Shown: positions 1-5,047 of the stretch, piece after piece
Layout of the letters: each line of letters opens with the position of its first letter
Numbering within the stretch: position 1 is the first letter of the stretch
Assembly (NCBI GenBank): GCA_947167535.1
Contig: CAMVIL010000128.1
Coordinates: forward strand, 1 to 5,047
DNA length: 5,047 nt
Origin: an uncultured Ruminococcus sp.
GTDB lineage: Bacteria > Bacillota > Clostridia > Oscillospirales > Ruminococcaceae
Direction of reading: 5' to 3'
Position numbers and translations under genes: made by a program
Notes under the pieces: model-generated
Seen by the model: the letters and a program-made list of their open reading frames with translations, nothing else
What the model was told of the DNA's origin: nothing
The model's database searches: none

Positions 1-661
1 GGTACATGAGGCTTATCTCCGCCTCACCCTTTGTGATGAGTTTGCCGCTCATTATCTTGCTGTCGCCGAGGGTGACAGCCGTTCCGCACCTCAGCACGCT
101 GCCGAAGGCAGGCTTCCCTGCCGCAAGCTCAAGCTCCTCGATGACGGTTATCCGCTTTGCCGCGACGAGGCGAGCCGTCGGATAGACCGCCTGCTCCTTT
201 CTGAGCTGGATACCGCCGCCGCGTGCGCTGCTCACCAGCGGACGTTTATCCTCGGCGTCAACGCACACCCTGCACACAACGCTCGCGCGGACGTCCACCC
301 TGCGCTTGTCAGCGGCGCGGCAATTGACATTCTGGACGTAGGGAGTGACCGTGACGGAGGGTTCCTCGGCGTCGGCGGGCAGGTCAGCGGACCTTGTGTA
401 CTCGCAGGTATGCTCGATGCAGGCGATACCGCCCGAAGCGCTGCGGTACATCACGCGCATAGTAACGCTCAGCTCAAAGCTCAGACGGCTGCCGTTTATC
501 GACGTCGAGATGACGCCGGGTATCACGAAGCATTTGAGCACCCTGAAAATGTCGGGGCAGTAATCGGGCAGGATAAAGTCATGCTCGACCGCCTGTGTTA
601 TCTCTGTATCCAGCACGCGTTTGCTGCACACCGCCGTTTCCTTATTTATACGATGATCCAT
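1..661 (-). CDS. SPOCS-domain (DUF3794) sporulation protein, SipL-like, C-terminus off window
   Basis: The first 220 codons of a gene that continues past the left edge. Residues 28-43 carry the signature DFILPDYCPDIFRVLK, typical of the N-terminal region of clostridial DUF3794/SPOCS proteins. A second family-like block lies at about residues 182-220 (GKPAFGSVLR, then KIMSGKLITKGEAEISLMY), and RRVDVRASV at 120-128 fits the beta-strand between them. No signal peptide or membrane segment is visible, so the product is probably cytosolic. Family members often have further SPOCS repeats and a C-terminal LysM domain; SipL of Clostridioides difficile binds SpoIVA in spore coat assembly. Whether a LysM is present here cannot be seen. 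The ATG at 659-661 is chosen because a perfect AGGAGG lies 7 nt upstream. The gene has its own sigma-E-like promoter at 698-726 behind the yunB terminator, which fits mother-cell expression. Family assignment is strong; the exact role (SipL orthologue or paralogue) is open. Confidence 0.85.
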   Translation of the reverse strand, partial: MDHRINKETAVCSKRVLDTEITQAVEHDFILPDYCPDIFRVLKCFVIPGVISTSINGSRLSFELSVTMRVMYRSASGGIACIEHTCEYTRSADLPADAEEPSVTVTPYVQNVNCRAADKRRVDVRASVVCRVCVDAEDKRPLVSSARGGGIQLRKEQAVYPTARLVAAKRITVIEELELAAGKPAFGSVLRCGTAVTLGDSKIMSGKLITKGEAEISLMY

Positions 662-668
662 GTTGCTA

Positions 669-674
669 CCTCCT
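669..674 (-). promoter_or_regulatory. Ribosome binding site of the SPOCS gene
   Basis: A perfect AGGAGG, followed by a 7-nt spacer (TAGCAAC) and the ATG at 659-661. It fixes the start of the SPOCS gene. Confidence 0.9.
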
Positions 675-697
675 ATATTCGGTTTAGGCTTCTCTAA

Positions 698-726
698 AAT
701 CTATGCCTGTACGGACGGGAATATTC
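698..726 (-). promoter_or_regulatory. Candidate sigma-E (mother-cell) promoter for the SPOCS gene
   Basis: On the minus strand, GAATATT (720-726) matches the Bacillus sigma-E -35 consensus KMATATT at every position. After a 14-nt spacer, CATAGATT (698-705) matches 6 of 8 positions of the -10 consensus CATACAMT. Transcription would start near 691, giving a leader of about 30 nt that contains the AGGAGG site. The element lies between the yunB terminator (737-768) and the SPOCS start, where a promoter is needed. The consensus is taken from established B. subtilis knowledge; its use in this organism is inference. Confidence 0.7.
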
Positions 727-736
727 CTGTGAGGGC

Positions 737-768
737 AAAAAAGCCGAAACGGCATGACCGCTTCGGCT
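737..768 (-). terminator. Rho-independent terminator after the yunB-like gene
   Basis: In minus-strand RNA, the AGCCGAA arm (762-768) and a CGG arm (758-760) pair with CCG (750-752) and TTCGGCT (742-748). The central position is a G-U pair and the loop is 5 nt. A run of six T (737-742, the first shared with the stem end) follows directly. On the plus strand the G-U pair becomes an A-C mismatch, so the structure favours minus-strand transcripts. It starts 5 nt after the yunB stop codon. Confidence 0.9.
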
Positions 769-773
769 CTTAT

Positions 774-1412
774 CTATATAAAATCCGAATACTGCGGGTC
801 GGCAACGTAGGTGTCGGGGAGCTCGCCGACTATCACCGTCTCGGAGATTATGTATTCGTCGCTGACCTTGATGTCGGTAGAGTGGGCGGGCAGGATCGCC
901 GAGAGCTCGGCGTTGACGGTGAGCCTCAGGCTGTACCGCGTCTGGTTGAGCCCCGTCGAGACGAAGCTGTTTTTCAGCTCGATATCCACAGCTCCGATCT
1001 GGTGCAGGCGAATGCCTACGTCAGGGCCTCTGCCCGAAAGTGCGGTGATGCCCGTCAGCGTGCCCAGCGGCACCTCCATTTTATTGTCCCCCACCTTCGA
1101 GAGAGAATCGTTGATCTGCGTCTTGAGATCGTTCTCCAGCTTATTGATCTTAGCGGGATCGGCGTCCAGCATGATTATCCTTCCGTTCTCGCCGCGCACT
1201 ATGTTCAGGTACTCCCCCTGCTCGCCGGCAAGGCAGTCGTCGATGGCTCTGCCGATGGCGGCAGTGGCGGTCTGTCTGCCCTTGTATTCGCAGATCTCGG
1301 TCATGTGCCGCACCATCTGTTTGTAGACCTGCGCTGCGAATATCCCGCCCGCTATCGCCGCCGCCAGAAGCAGGCTGGCAAAACGATGTCCTCTGCTCAC
1401 CCTAGCTCTCAC
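774..1412 (-). CDS. yunB: YunB-family sporulation protein
   Basis: A 212-residue protein from a GTG start. A short basic N-terminus (RARVSRGHR) precedes one hydrophobic helix at about residues 11-28, and the rest is predicted extracytoplasmic, so this is a signal-anchored membrane protein. Spore_YunB family marks are VPLG (114-117) followed by a GRGP turn (127-130), the IGAVDIELKNSF strand (139-150), GLNQTRYSL (154-162) and a closing ETVIVGELPDTY (191-202). B. subtilis YunB is about 250 residues, belongs to the sigma-E regulon and is needed for efficient sporulation; its biochemical role is not known to me. The frame stays open upstream to 1559, but that extension overlaps the end of the flotillin gene and its terminator. 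The GTG at 1410-1412 has a good Shine-Dalgarno (1418-1425) and places the hydrophobic helix at the usual distance from the N-terminus. GTGs at 1398-1400 and 1419-1421 and the ATG at 1467-1469 are less likely. A terminator follows the stop. Confidence 0.85.
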   Translation of the reverse strand: MRARVSRGHRFASLLLAAAIAGGIFAAQVYKQMVRHMTEICEYKGRQTATAAIGRAIDDCLAGEQGEYLNIVRGENGRIIMLDADPAKINKLENDLKTQINDSLSKVGDNKMEVPLGTLTGITALSGRGPDVGIRLHQIGAVDIELKNSFVSTGLNQTRYSLRLTVNAELSAILPAHSTDIKVSDEYIISETVIVGELPDTYVADPQYSDFI

Positions 1413-1417
1413 TACCC

Positions 1418-1425
1418 TCACCCCT
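1418..1425 (-). promoter_or_regulatory. Ribosome binding site deciding the GTG start of yunB
   Basis: AGGGGTGA resembles the anti-SD complement AGGAGGTGA, and lies 5 nt before the GTG at 1410-1412. The in-frame ATG at 1467-1469 has only GAAAGA directly against it, with no useful spacing, so the GTG is preferred. Confidence 0.65.
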
Positions 1426-1479
1426 CTAACAGTATAAGCGGGCAGGCCGGACACAGCGAACCTGTCCATTCTTTCGGAC

Positions 1480-1514
1480 AGAAACAAGACCTCTCCGCTT
1501 TTAAACGGAGAGGT
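1480..1514 (-). terminator. Rho-independent terminator after the flotillin gene, weak U-tract
   Basis: In minus-strand RNA, ACCTCTCCG (1506-1514) pairs perfectly with CGGAGAGGT (1489-1497) across an 8-nt loop: a 9-bp GC-rich stem starting 16 nt after the flotillin stop. The following tract, CTTGTTTCT, is only partly T-rich, so read-through toward the yunB-like gene is plausible. A second 6-bp hairpin (CTGTCC 1462-1467 with GGACAG 1476-1481) comes next. Confidence 0.8.
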
Positions 1515-1530
1515 AATGATCGTTGTGATG

Positions 1531-3015
1531 TTATGCGTTATCGGTGGGTGCCGGTGCATCGGGAGTGATATCGGCGGGCGGGTTGATACCCTGACCGATG
1601 GCCTTGCCGGTGATAAAGCTGTTTATCATCGAGCGCAGGTCTACGCCGATGCCCTCTAGCATACCCGAAGAGATCTGGTTTGTGGACTTGGTAACGTCCT
1701 CGATCATCTTCGCGGTGTTGCCCTCGCCATACATTGTGATGTTGCCAACGCTCGCCAGCGGCTCGGCAACAGCCTTTGCGATCTCGGGGAGAACCTCGAA
1801 GTACATCTGGAGTACCGCAGCCTCCTGCATCTTCTGCATAGCCTCAGCCTTGCGGTCGAGACCCTCGGCCTCAGCGAGGAGCTTAGCGCGGATAGCGTTA
1901 GCCTCTGCCTCACCGACGGCGCGGATACCCTCAGCCTCCTGAAGCTTCGCGAACTTCAGAGCCTCAGCCTTAGCCTTCTGAGCCTCGGCTTCACGCTGCT
2001 GTTCGTAGAGCTCGGCCTCAGCCTGCTTCGAGCGCTGGAAGAGTGCCGCCTGAGCCTCCTGCTCCTTGCGGTATCTGTCGGCGTCTGCCTTCTTCTTTAC
2101 CTCAGCGTTAAGAGCCTGCTCCTGAACCTCTGCCTGCTTTGCGTGCAGCATAACGCTCTGCTCGGTCTTAGCGATATCAGCCATAGAGCTGGTGACCTCG
2201 ATGGTCTTTCTCTGCTCCTGCTCCTGAATTTTGTAAGCGGCGTCCGCCTCAGCCTTCTTGACGTCGGCAGCCTTTTTCAGCTCTGCCTGTCTGATAGCCA
2301 GGTCGTTGTTCTTCTGAGCGATCTCGGTCTCAGCCTGAACTCTTGCGTCGTTGGAGTCCTTCTTAGCCTTAGCCTGAGCGATCTGGATATCACGCTCTGC
2401 CTCAGCCTTGGTGATAGCAGCAACCTTCTGGATCTTGGTGGTATTGTCGATACCGAGGTTTTCGATCAGACCCTGCTCATCTGTGAGGTTCTGAACGTTG
2501 AAGGAAACGATCTCAAGACCCATAGCTGCCAGGTCAGGGCTTGCGTTCTCCTGAACCTTCTCGGCGAACTTCTTACGGTCGTTGACCATATCCTGAAGAC
2601 CCATCTGACCTACGATCTCACGAACGTTACCCTCGAGAACTTCGCGGGCAACTCCGCATATGTAAGCGGTGTTCTGGTTAAGGAAGTTCTGAGCCGCGAG
2701 AGCGATCATCTGTTCCTTATCGGAGATCTTGATATTTACTACCGAGTCTACTTTAATATTGATATAGTCGGCGGTAGGAACGCTGGTAGCGGTCTTTACG
2801 TCGACAGAGATAAGCTTGAGTGAGAGCTTATCAAGTCTCTCGAGGAAGGGGATCTTGATGCCCGCCTTACCTATCAGGACTTTCTTTCTTAGACCGGAGA
2901 TAATGTACGCTTCATCGGGCGGAGCTTTACAATAGCCCGACACTACGATACAAATCAGAATAATCACGCCAAGCGCAATGCCAAACTCTCCGAGGTGATC
3001 AAATACAAACTGCAT
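1531..3015 (-). CDS. floT: Flotillin-family protein (SPFH scaffold)
   Basis: A 494-residue protein, close to the roughly 509 of B. subtilis FloT (YuaG). A hydrophobic N-terminal segment (about residues 12-28) anchors it to the membrane. The SPFH/band-7 domain (about 30-205) begins with APPDEAYIISG and includes REVLEGNVREIVGQM (124-138) and the MGLEIVSFNVQNLTDEQG stretch (165-182) typical of flotillins. A long coiled coil rich in Glu-Ala repeats spans about 200-400 and contains EVKKKADADRY (305-315), nearly identical to FloT. The tail (about 400-494) has VLPEIAKAVAEPL and a Pro-rich end. Bacterial flotillins scaffold functional membrane microdomains that affect fluidity, signalling, secretion and sporulation onset. 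The ATG at 3013-3015 is chosen for its AGGAGG 8 nt upstream; a 22-codon extension would run across the promoter. The gene has its own sigma-A promoter and terminator, and no NfeD partner (yuaF in B. subtilis) is adjacent. Codons favour ATC, GCT, GTT, GGT and AAC, unlike its neighbours. The symbol is by family analogy. Confidence 0.92.
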   Translation of the reverse strand: MQFVFDHLGEFGIALGVIILICIVVSGYCKAPPDEAYIISGLRKKVLIGKAGIKIPFLERLDKLSLKLISVDVKTATSVPTADYINIKVDSVVNIKISDKEQMIALAAQNFLNQNTAYICGVAREVLEGNVREIVGQMGLQDMVNDRKKFAEKVQENASPDLAAMGLEIVSFNVQNLTDEQGLIENLGIDNTTKIQKVAAITKAEAERDIQIAQAKAKKDSNDARVQAETEIAQKNNDLAIRQAELKKAADVKKAEADAAYKIQEQEQRKTIEVTSSMADIAKTEQSVMLHAKQAEVQEQALNAEVKKKADADRYRKEQEAQAALFQRSKQAEAELYEQQREAEAQKAKAEALKFAKLQEAEGIRAVGEAEANAIRAKLLAEAEGLDRKAEAMQKMQEAAVLQMYFEVLPEIAKAVAEPLASVGNITMYGEGNTAKMIEDVTKSTNQISSGMLEGIGVDLRSMINSFITGKAIGQGINPPADITPDAPAPTDNA

Positions 3016-3023
3016 AAAACGTA

Positions 3024-3029
3024 CCTCCT
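3024..3029 (-). promoter_or_regulatory. Ribosome binding site of the flotillin gene
   Basis: AGGAGG within AAGGAGGTA, 8 nt before the ATG at 3013-3015. This near-ideal site selects the 494-residue start over the in-frame upstream codon near 3081, which lies inside the promoter. Confidence 0.9.
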
Positions 3030-3048
3030 TACTGTACGATGTCGAACC

Positions 3049-3064
3049 TGCGGTGTTTTCCGCA
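3049..3064 (-). other. 5' leader hairpin of the flotillin transcript
   Basis: TGCGG (3060-3064 read on the minus strand) and CCGCA (3049-3053) form a 5-bp stem with a 6-nt loop. It sits at the predicted 5' end of the mRNA (start near 3065). It may protect the transcript's 5' end, but the stem is short and could be chance. Confidence 0.35.
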
Positions 3065-3071
3065 TGATTAG

Positions 3072-3112
3072 AGTATATCATAATTATCGAATAATGTCAA
3101 TATTTTTTTATA
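3072..3112 (-). promoter_or_regulatory. Sigma-A promoter with UP-like element for the flotillin gene
   Basis: On the minus strand, a perfect TTGACA (3095-3100), a 17-nt spacer and TATACT (3072-3077, 5 of 6 to consensus) form a near-consensus housekeeping promoter. The stretch directly upstream (3101-3112) reads TTATAAAAAAAT, an A/T-rich block like an UP element. The start site would be near 3065, giving a leader of about 50 nt. It is the strongest promoter visible in the window. Confidence 0.88.
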
Positions 3113-3122
3113 ACGCCTGACA

Positions 3123-3136
3123 GGTTCGTATGAACC
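3123..3136. repeat. Short inverted repeat between the acyltransferase terminator and flotillin promoter
   Basis: GGTTC (3123-3127) and GAACC (3132-3136) are perfect arms around a 4-nt spacer. The repeat lies just downstream of the acyltransferase terminator and 23 nt upstream of the flotillin -35 box. It could be an operator or a minor hairpin. CGAACCTG (3043-3050), in the flotillin leader, is the exact reverse complement of 3121-3128, so the promoter is bracketed by an 8-bp inverted repeat. Confidence 0.35.
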
Positions 3137-3140
3137 GATA

Positions 3141-3172
3141 AAGCCCCGCGAGGAACTTCCTGCGCGGGGCTT
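3141..3172 (-). terminator. Terminator hairpin after the queA-acyltransferase unit
   Basis: A perfect 10-bp stem (AAGCCCCGCG at 3141-3150 with CGCGGGGCTT at 3163-3172) begins 14 nt after the acyltransferase stop codon. The 12-nt loop contains AGGAACTTCCT, which is itself self-complementary, so the stem may extend. The downstream minus-strand tract is short (CTTTATCGG). The long GC stem should still terminate or at least stabilise the 3' end. No gene uses the structure from the plus strand. Confidence 0.8.
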
Positions 3173-3186
3173 GTTGAGGTGTTATA

Positions 3187-4281
3187 TCACACATTGTTTT
3201 TCTGCGGCTTGCCCATCATCTTCATAAACATCCTGACAGGTCTGCCAAACATCTCATAGGACAACAGATAGGATATCACAATACATATCAGCAGTGCCGC
3301 CCACCACCAGTGGTTCGGCAGCTTCCGCTGGAGGATATCCTCGAAGAATTCTGAAAATACTATATAGTATACAACCGACCGATGCCAGAAGTATACCTGC
3401 AGCGTCCGCGAGCCGTACTTTGTGAAGAAGGGCATCACCCTGGACGGCACCAGAGAGATGACCGCGATTATCATCACGGCGGAGATCAGCATCGCAAGTC
3501 CCCTGTGCCAGAACTCCGTGTTGGGAAGCTGTACCACCTTGTAGGGATTCTTGCCGGTGAACAGCCTGCGCAGATATCTTATCTCTTCGGTGCGCATGAT
3601 GAATACGTACCACCAGAAGCATATCGCCGCTGTCGACGGTATCACGATGTACCAGCGCTTGCAGAACCGCTCCACCTTGTCGGGGGTAAGGCAGTAGCCC
3701 GCGTAGTAGAACGGCAGAAATACTACTATCCTCGACAGCGACAGCCACTCGTCCGTCTTGCCGTCGTAGCCTGCCATCAGCGACAGAAGTATAGCAAAGA
3801 CCAGGAAGAACCTGCTGTCAAAGTCCCTGACGATGTAGGTGATGACGTAGTACGCCGCCAGCACGAAAAGGTACCAGTAGACGCCGTCGCCGCCAAGCAG
3901 GCTGAAATAGCCGCTGTTCTTGTCAGGGCAGAACATCATCTGGGAGAATCCCACCAGTATTTTCAGCAGGAGTCCCAGAACGACATAGACCTTCACGGGC
4001 TGCCAGTTGAGCTTGTCGGTGTGCTTTTTCGCAAACAGTCCCGACAGGAACAGGAATGCCGGCATATGGAAGGAATAGATGAACACGAACATTCCGTCGA
4101 AGAGCGGCTTCTTGTCGACGGCGCCGTGGGGCGTGGGCAGGTCGATGAGTTCGCCGATGAGATGACCCGTCACCACAAGGATTATCAGGAAAAACTTGAC
4201 GTTGTCATAAAGATGTGCGCGGCCGTCGGTCTTGGTGCTGCCAAAGGCAAGCTTGCTGAGGATGGACTGTTCCTCTTTCAT
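3187..4281 (-). CDS. Acyltransferase-3 family membrane protein, fucose 4-O-acetylase-like
   Basis: A 364-residue integral membrane protein with about eight to ten hydrophobic segments (for example near residues 28-46, 64-83, 97-113, 134-152, 157-171, 183-197, 211-228, 261-279, 301-315 and 326-343). The N-terminal signature [16 protein letters not shown] (25-40) ends in the His conserved in acyltransferase-3 proteins, and [12 protein letters not shown] (70-81) is the second diagnostic block; [14 protein letters not shown] (288-301) lies near the C-terminus. The N-terminal pattern best resembles the fucose 4-O-acetylase/NolL branch. Family members move acyl groups, usually acetyl, across or at the membrane onto sugars of polysaccharide, peptidoglycan or lipids; the acceptor here cannot be told. 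There is no C-terminal SGNH domain as in OatA. The ATG overlaps the queA stop by 4 nt (ATGA), and an AAGGAG at 4293-4298 lies 11 nt upstream within queA, which suggests translational coupling. A terminator follows. Confidence 0.88.
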   Translation of the reverse strand: MKEEQSILSKLAFGSTKTDGRAHLYDNVKFFLIILVVTGHLIGELIDLPTPHGAVDKKPLFDGMFVFIYSFHMPAFLFLSGLFAKKHTDKLNWQPVKVYVVLGLLLKILVGFSQMMFCPDKNSGYFSLLGGDGVYWYLFVLAAYYVITYIVRDFDSRFFLVFAILLSLMAGYDGKTDEWLSLSRIVVFLPFYYAGYCLTPDKVERFCKRWYIVIPSTAAICFWWYVFIMRTEEIRYLRRLFTGKNPYKVVQLPNTEFWHRGLAMLISAVMIIAVISLVPSRVMPFFTKYGSRTLQVYFWHRSVVYYIVFSEFFEDILQRKLPNHWWWAALLICIVISYLLSYEMFGRPVRMFMKMMGKPQKNNV

Positions 4282-5047
4282 ATGCCATCGCGCTCCTTAT
4301 CGGTGTCTGTTATCAGCATGGCGTCGCCGAAGCTGAAGAAGCGGTAACGCTCGCTGACTGCGGTGCGGTAGACGTTCATCGTGTTCTCGTAGCCCATGAA
4401 CGCCGACACCAGCATGATGAGGGTGCTCTCAGGCAGGTGGAAGTTGGTGATGAGTCCGTCCAGCACCTTGAACTCGAAGCCGGGGTAGATGAATATTTCC
4501 GTCCTGCCGTCGCAGGGGATGACCTCGCCGTACTTCTGCGCCGCCGATTCTAGGGTGCGGCAGGAAGTGGTGCCGACGGCTATGACTCTGCCGCCGTTTG
4601 CTTTGGTCTGCTTGATAAGCTCGGCGGTGCGCTCGGGTATCTCGTAGTGCTCCGAGTGCATCTTGTGGTCAAGGACTCTGTCTTCCTTGACGGGGCGGAA
4701 GGTGCCGAGTCCGACGTGAAGGGTCACGTAAGCTATGTTTACGCCGCGGCTCTCGATGTCGGCGAGCAGTTCCTTTGTAAAGTGGAGACCTGCCGTAGGT
4801 GCGGCGGCGGATCCTATCTCACGGGAGTAGACGGTCTGGTAACGCTCCTTGTCCTCAAGCTTTTCGGTGATGTAGGGCGGCAGCGGCATCTGACCTATCT
4901 CGTCGAGGACGGAGTAGATGCTGCTGCCCTCGTAGAAGAACTTAGCCACACGGTTGCCGTCGGGCTTGACCTCGGTTATCTCGGCAGTGAGCTTTCCGTC
5001 GCCGAAGACGAATCTCCTGCCCACCTTAGCCTTCTTACCGGGGCGGC
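4278..5047 (-). CDS. queA: S-adenosylmethionine:tRNA ribosyltransferase-isomerase, N-terminus off window
   Basis: The 3' part of queA, about 256 codons; the family is usually about 340-350 residues, so roughly the first quarter is missing at the right edge. QueA transfers and isomerises the ribosyl moiety of SAM onto preQ1 at position 34 of tRNAs with GUN anticodons, giving epoxyqueuosine (EC 2.4.99.17); it is cytosolic. Diagnostic motifs in order are RPGKKAKVG (5022-5045), [20 protein letters not shown] (4779-4811), [12 protein letters not shown] (about 4689-4724), [22 protein letters not shown] and the C-terminal block [19 protein letters not shown]. All are intact with no frameshift. The frame continues upstream of the GTG at 5022-5024 to the edge, so that codon is internal, not a start. 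The stop (4278-4280) overlaps the acyltransferase ATG. queA is often followed by tgt in bacteria; here it is not. Confidence 0.97.
   Translation of the reverse strand, partial: RPGKKAKVGRRFVFGDGKLTAEITEVKPDGNRVAKFFYEGSSIYSVLDEIGQMPLPPYITEKLEDKERYQTVYSREIGSAAAPTAGLHFTKELLADIESRGVNIAYVTLHVGLGTFRPVKEDRVLDHKMHSEHYEIPERTAELIKQTKANGGRVIAVGTTSCRTLESAAQKYGEVIPCDGRTEIFIYPGFEFKVLDGLITNFHLPESTLIMLVSAFMGYENTMNVYRTAVSERYRFFSFGDAMLITDTDKERDGI
4293..4298 (-). promoter_or_regulatory. Ribosome binding site of the acyltransferase, inside queA
   Basis: AAGGAG lies 11 nt before the ATG at 4279-4281, within the last codons of queA. The spacing is a little long, so initiation probably also benefits from ribosomes terminating at the overlapping queA TGA (4278-4280). 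Confidence 0.65.

Noticed and set aside
345..697. Two short plus-strand open frames opposite the SPOCS gene
   Set aside because: They overlap the conserved ILPDYCPDI coding region on the minus strand and lack ribosome binding sites; no independent support.
1413..1559. N-terminal extension of the yunB-like gene to an upstream start at 1559
   Set aside because: It would overlap the flotillin stop codon and translate through the terminator hairpin, and would put 30-50 extra residues before the membrane anchor with no suitable RBS.
660..1568. Plus-strand open frame of about 302 codons opposite the yunB-like gene
   Set aside because: It lies antisense to a recognised gene, crosses two terminators, gives a low-complexity Arg/Val/His-rich product with no family likeness, and has no promoter. 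It is a by-product of codon bias.
1704..1913. Arg/Leu/Ser-rich 69-codon minus-strand frame inside the flotillin gene
   Set aside because: An out-of-frame shadow of the flotillin coiled-coil repeats, with no initiation signal.
1800..2420. Repetitive GAG/GCC/AAG-rich DNA that could be taken for a tandem repeat
   Set aside because: It is explained by the Glu-Ala-Lys heptad coding of the flotillin coiled coil. The units vary in length and sequence and are not a DNA-level tandem array.
2143..2823. Plus-strand Leu/Ser/Asp-rich open frame opposite the flotillin gene
   Set aside because: Its composition is what the reverse complement of an Ala/Glu/Lys/Gln coiled coil gives; it has no start signals.
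3232..3241. Second copy of CCTGACAGGT (also at 3116-3125)
   Set aside because: It lies in the acyltransferase coding sequence and is a short near-palindrome; a single extra copy 116 bases away is too weak to call a functional repeat.
3382..4347. Plus-strand open frame of about 321 codons opposite the acyltransferase
   Set aside because: The translation is rich in His, Arg and Gln with no domain pattern. The opposite strand encodes a clear acyltransferase-3 protein with membrane segments, so this is a shadow frame.

Overview
The window reads as chromosomal core DNA from an endospore-forming Clostridia bacterium, most likely an Oscillospiraceae/Ruminococcus-type Firmicute. The grounds are a YunB-family sporulation protein, a SPOCS (DUF3794) protein, strong AGGAGG ribosome binding sites, compact rho-independent terminators, and a moderate GC content that I judge by eye to be slightly above half. 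The genus is inference. All five genes lie on the minus strand, so transcription runs from high to low coordinates.

In the direction of transcription: (1) the 3' three-quarters of queA (4278-5047, cut by the window edge) makes the queuosine-precursor enzyme. It overlaps by 4 nt with (2) a multispanning acyltransferase-3 / fucose 4-O-acetylase-like membrane protein (3187-4281). A 10-bp-stem hairpin at 3141-3172 closes this unit. (3) A near-consensus sigma-A promoter (3072-3100) with an AT-rich upstream element drives a single-gene flotillin unit (1531-3015), which ends in a 9-bp-stem terminator (1489-1514). (4) A short yunB-like gene (774-1412, GTG start) follows and ends in a terminator (737-768). 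(5) A promoter closely matching the sigma-E (mother-cell) consensus at 698-726 precedes a SPOCS-domain gene that runs off the left edge (1-661).

Functionally the window mixes tRNA modification, envelope or glycan O-acylation, membrane-microdomain scaffolding and two sporulation genes. The terminators and promoters divide it into about four transcription units, so adjacency alone does not argue for one shared pathway. The flotillin gene stands out: it has the strongest promoter visible here and a codon set (ATC, GCT, GTT, GGT, AAC) unlike its ATA/GCG-richer neighbours, which suggests high expression. No NfeD-type partner gene is adjacent.

No RNA gene, CRISPR array, insertion sequence, phage or defence module was seen, and no non-coding stretch exceeds about 175 bases. 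I found no convincing wholly new system. The points most worth checking are the sigma-E promoter, the queA-acyltransferase coupling, the solitary flotillin unit and a shared GACAGGTTCG decamer in two intergenic regions.
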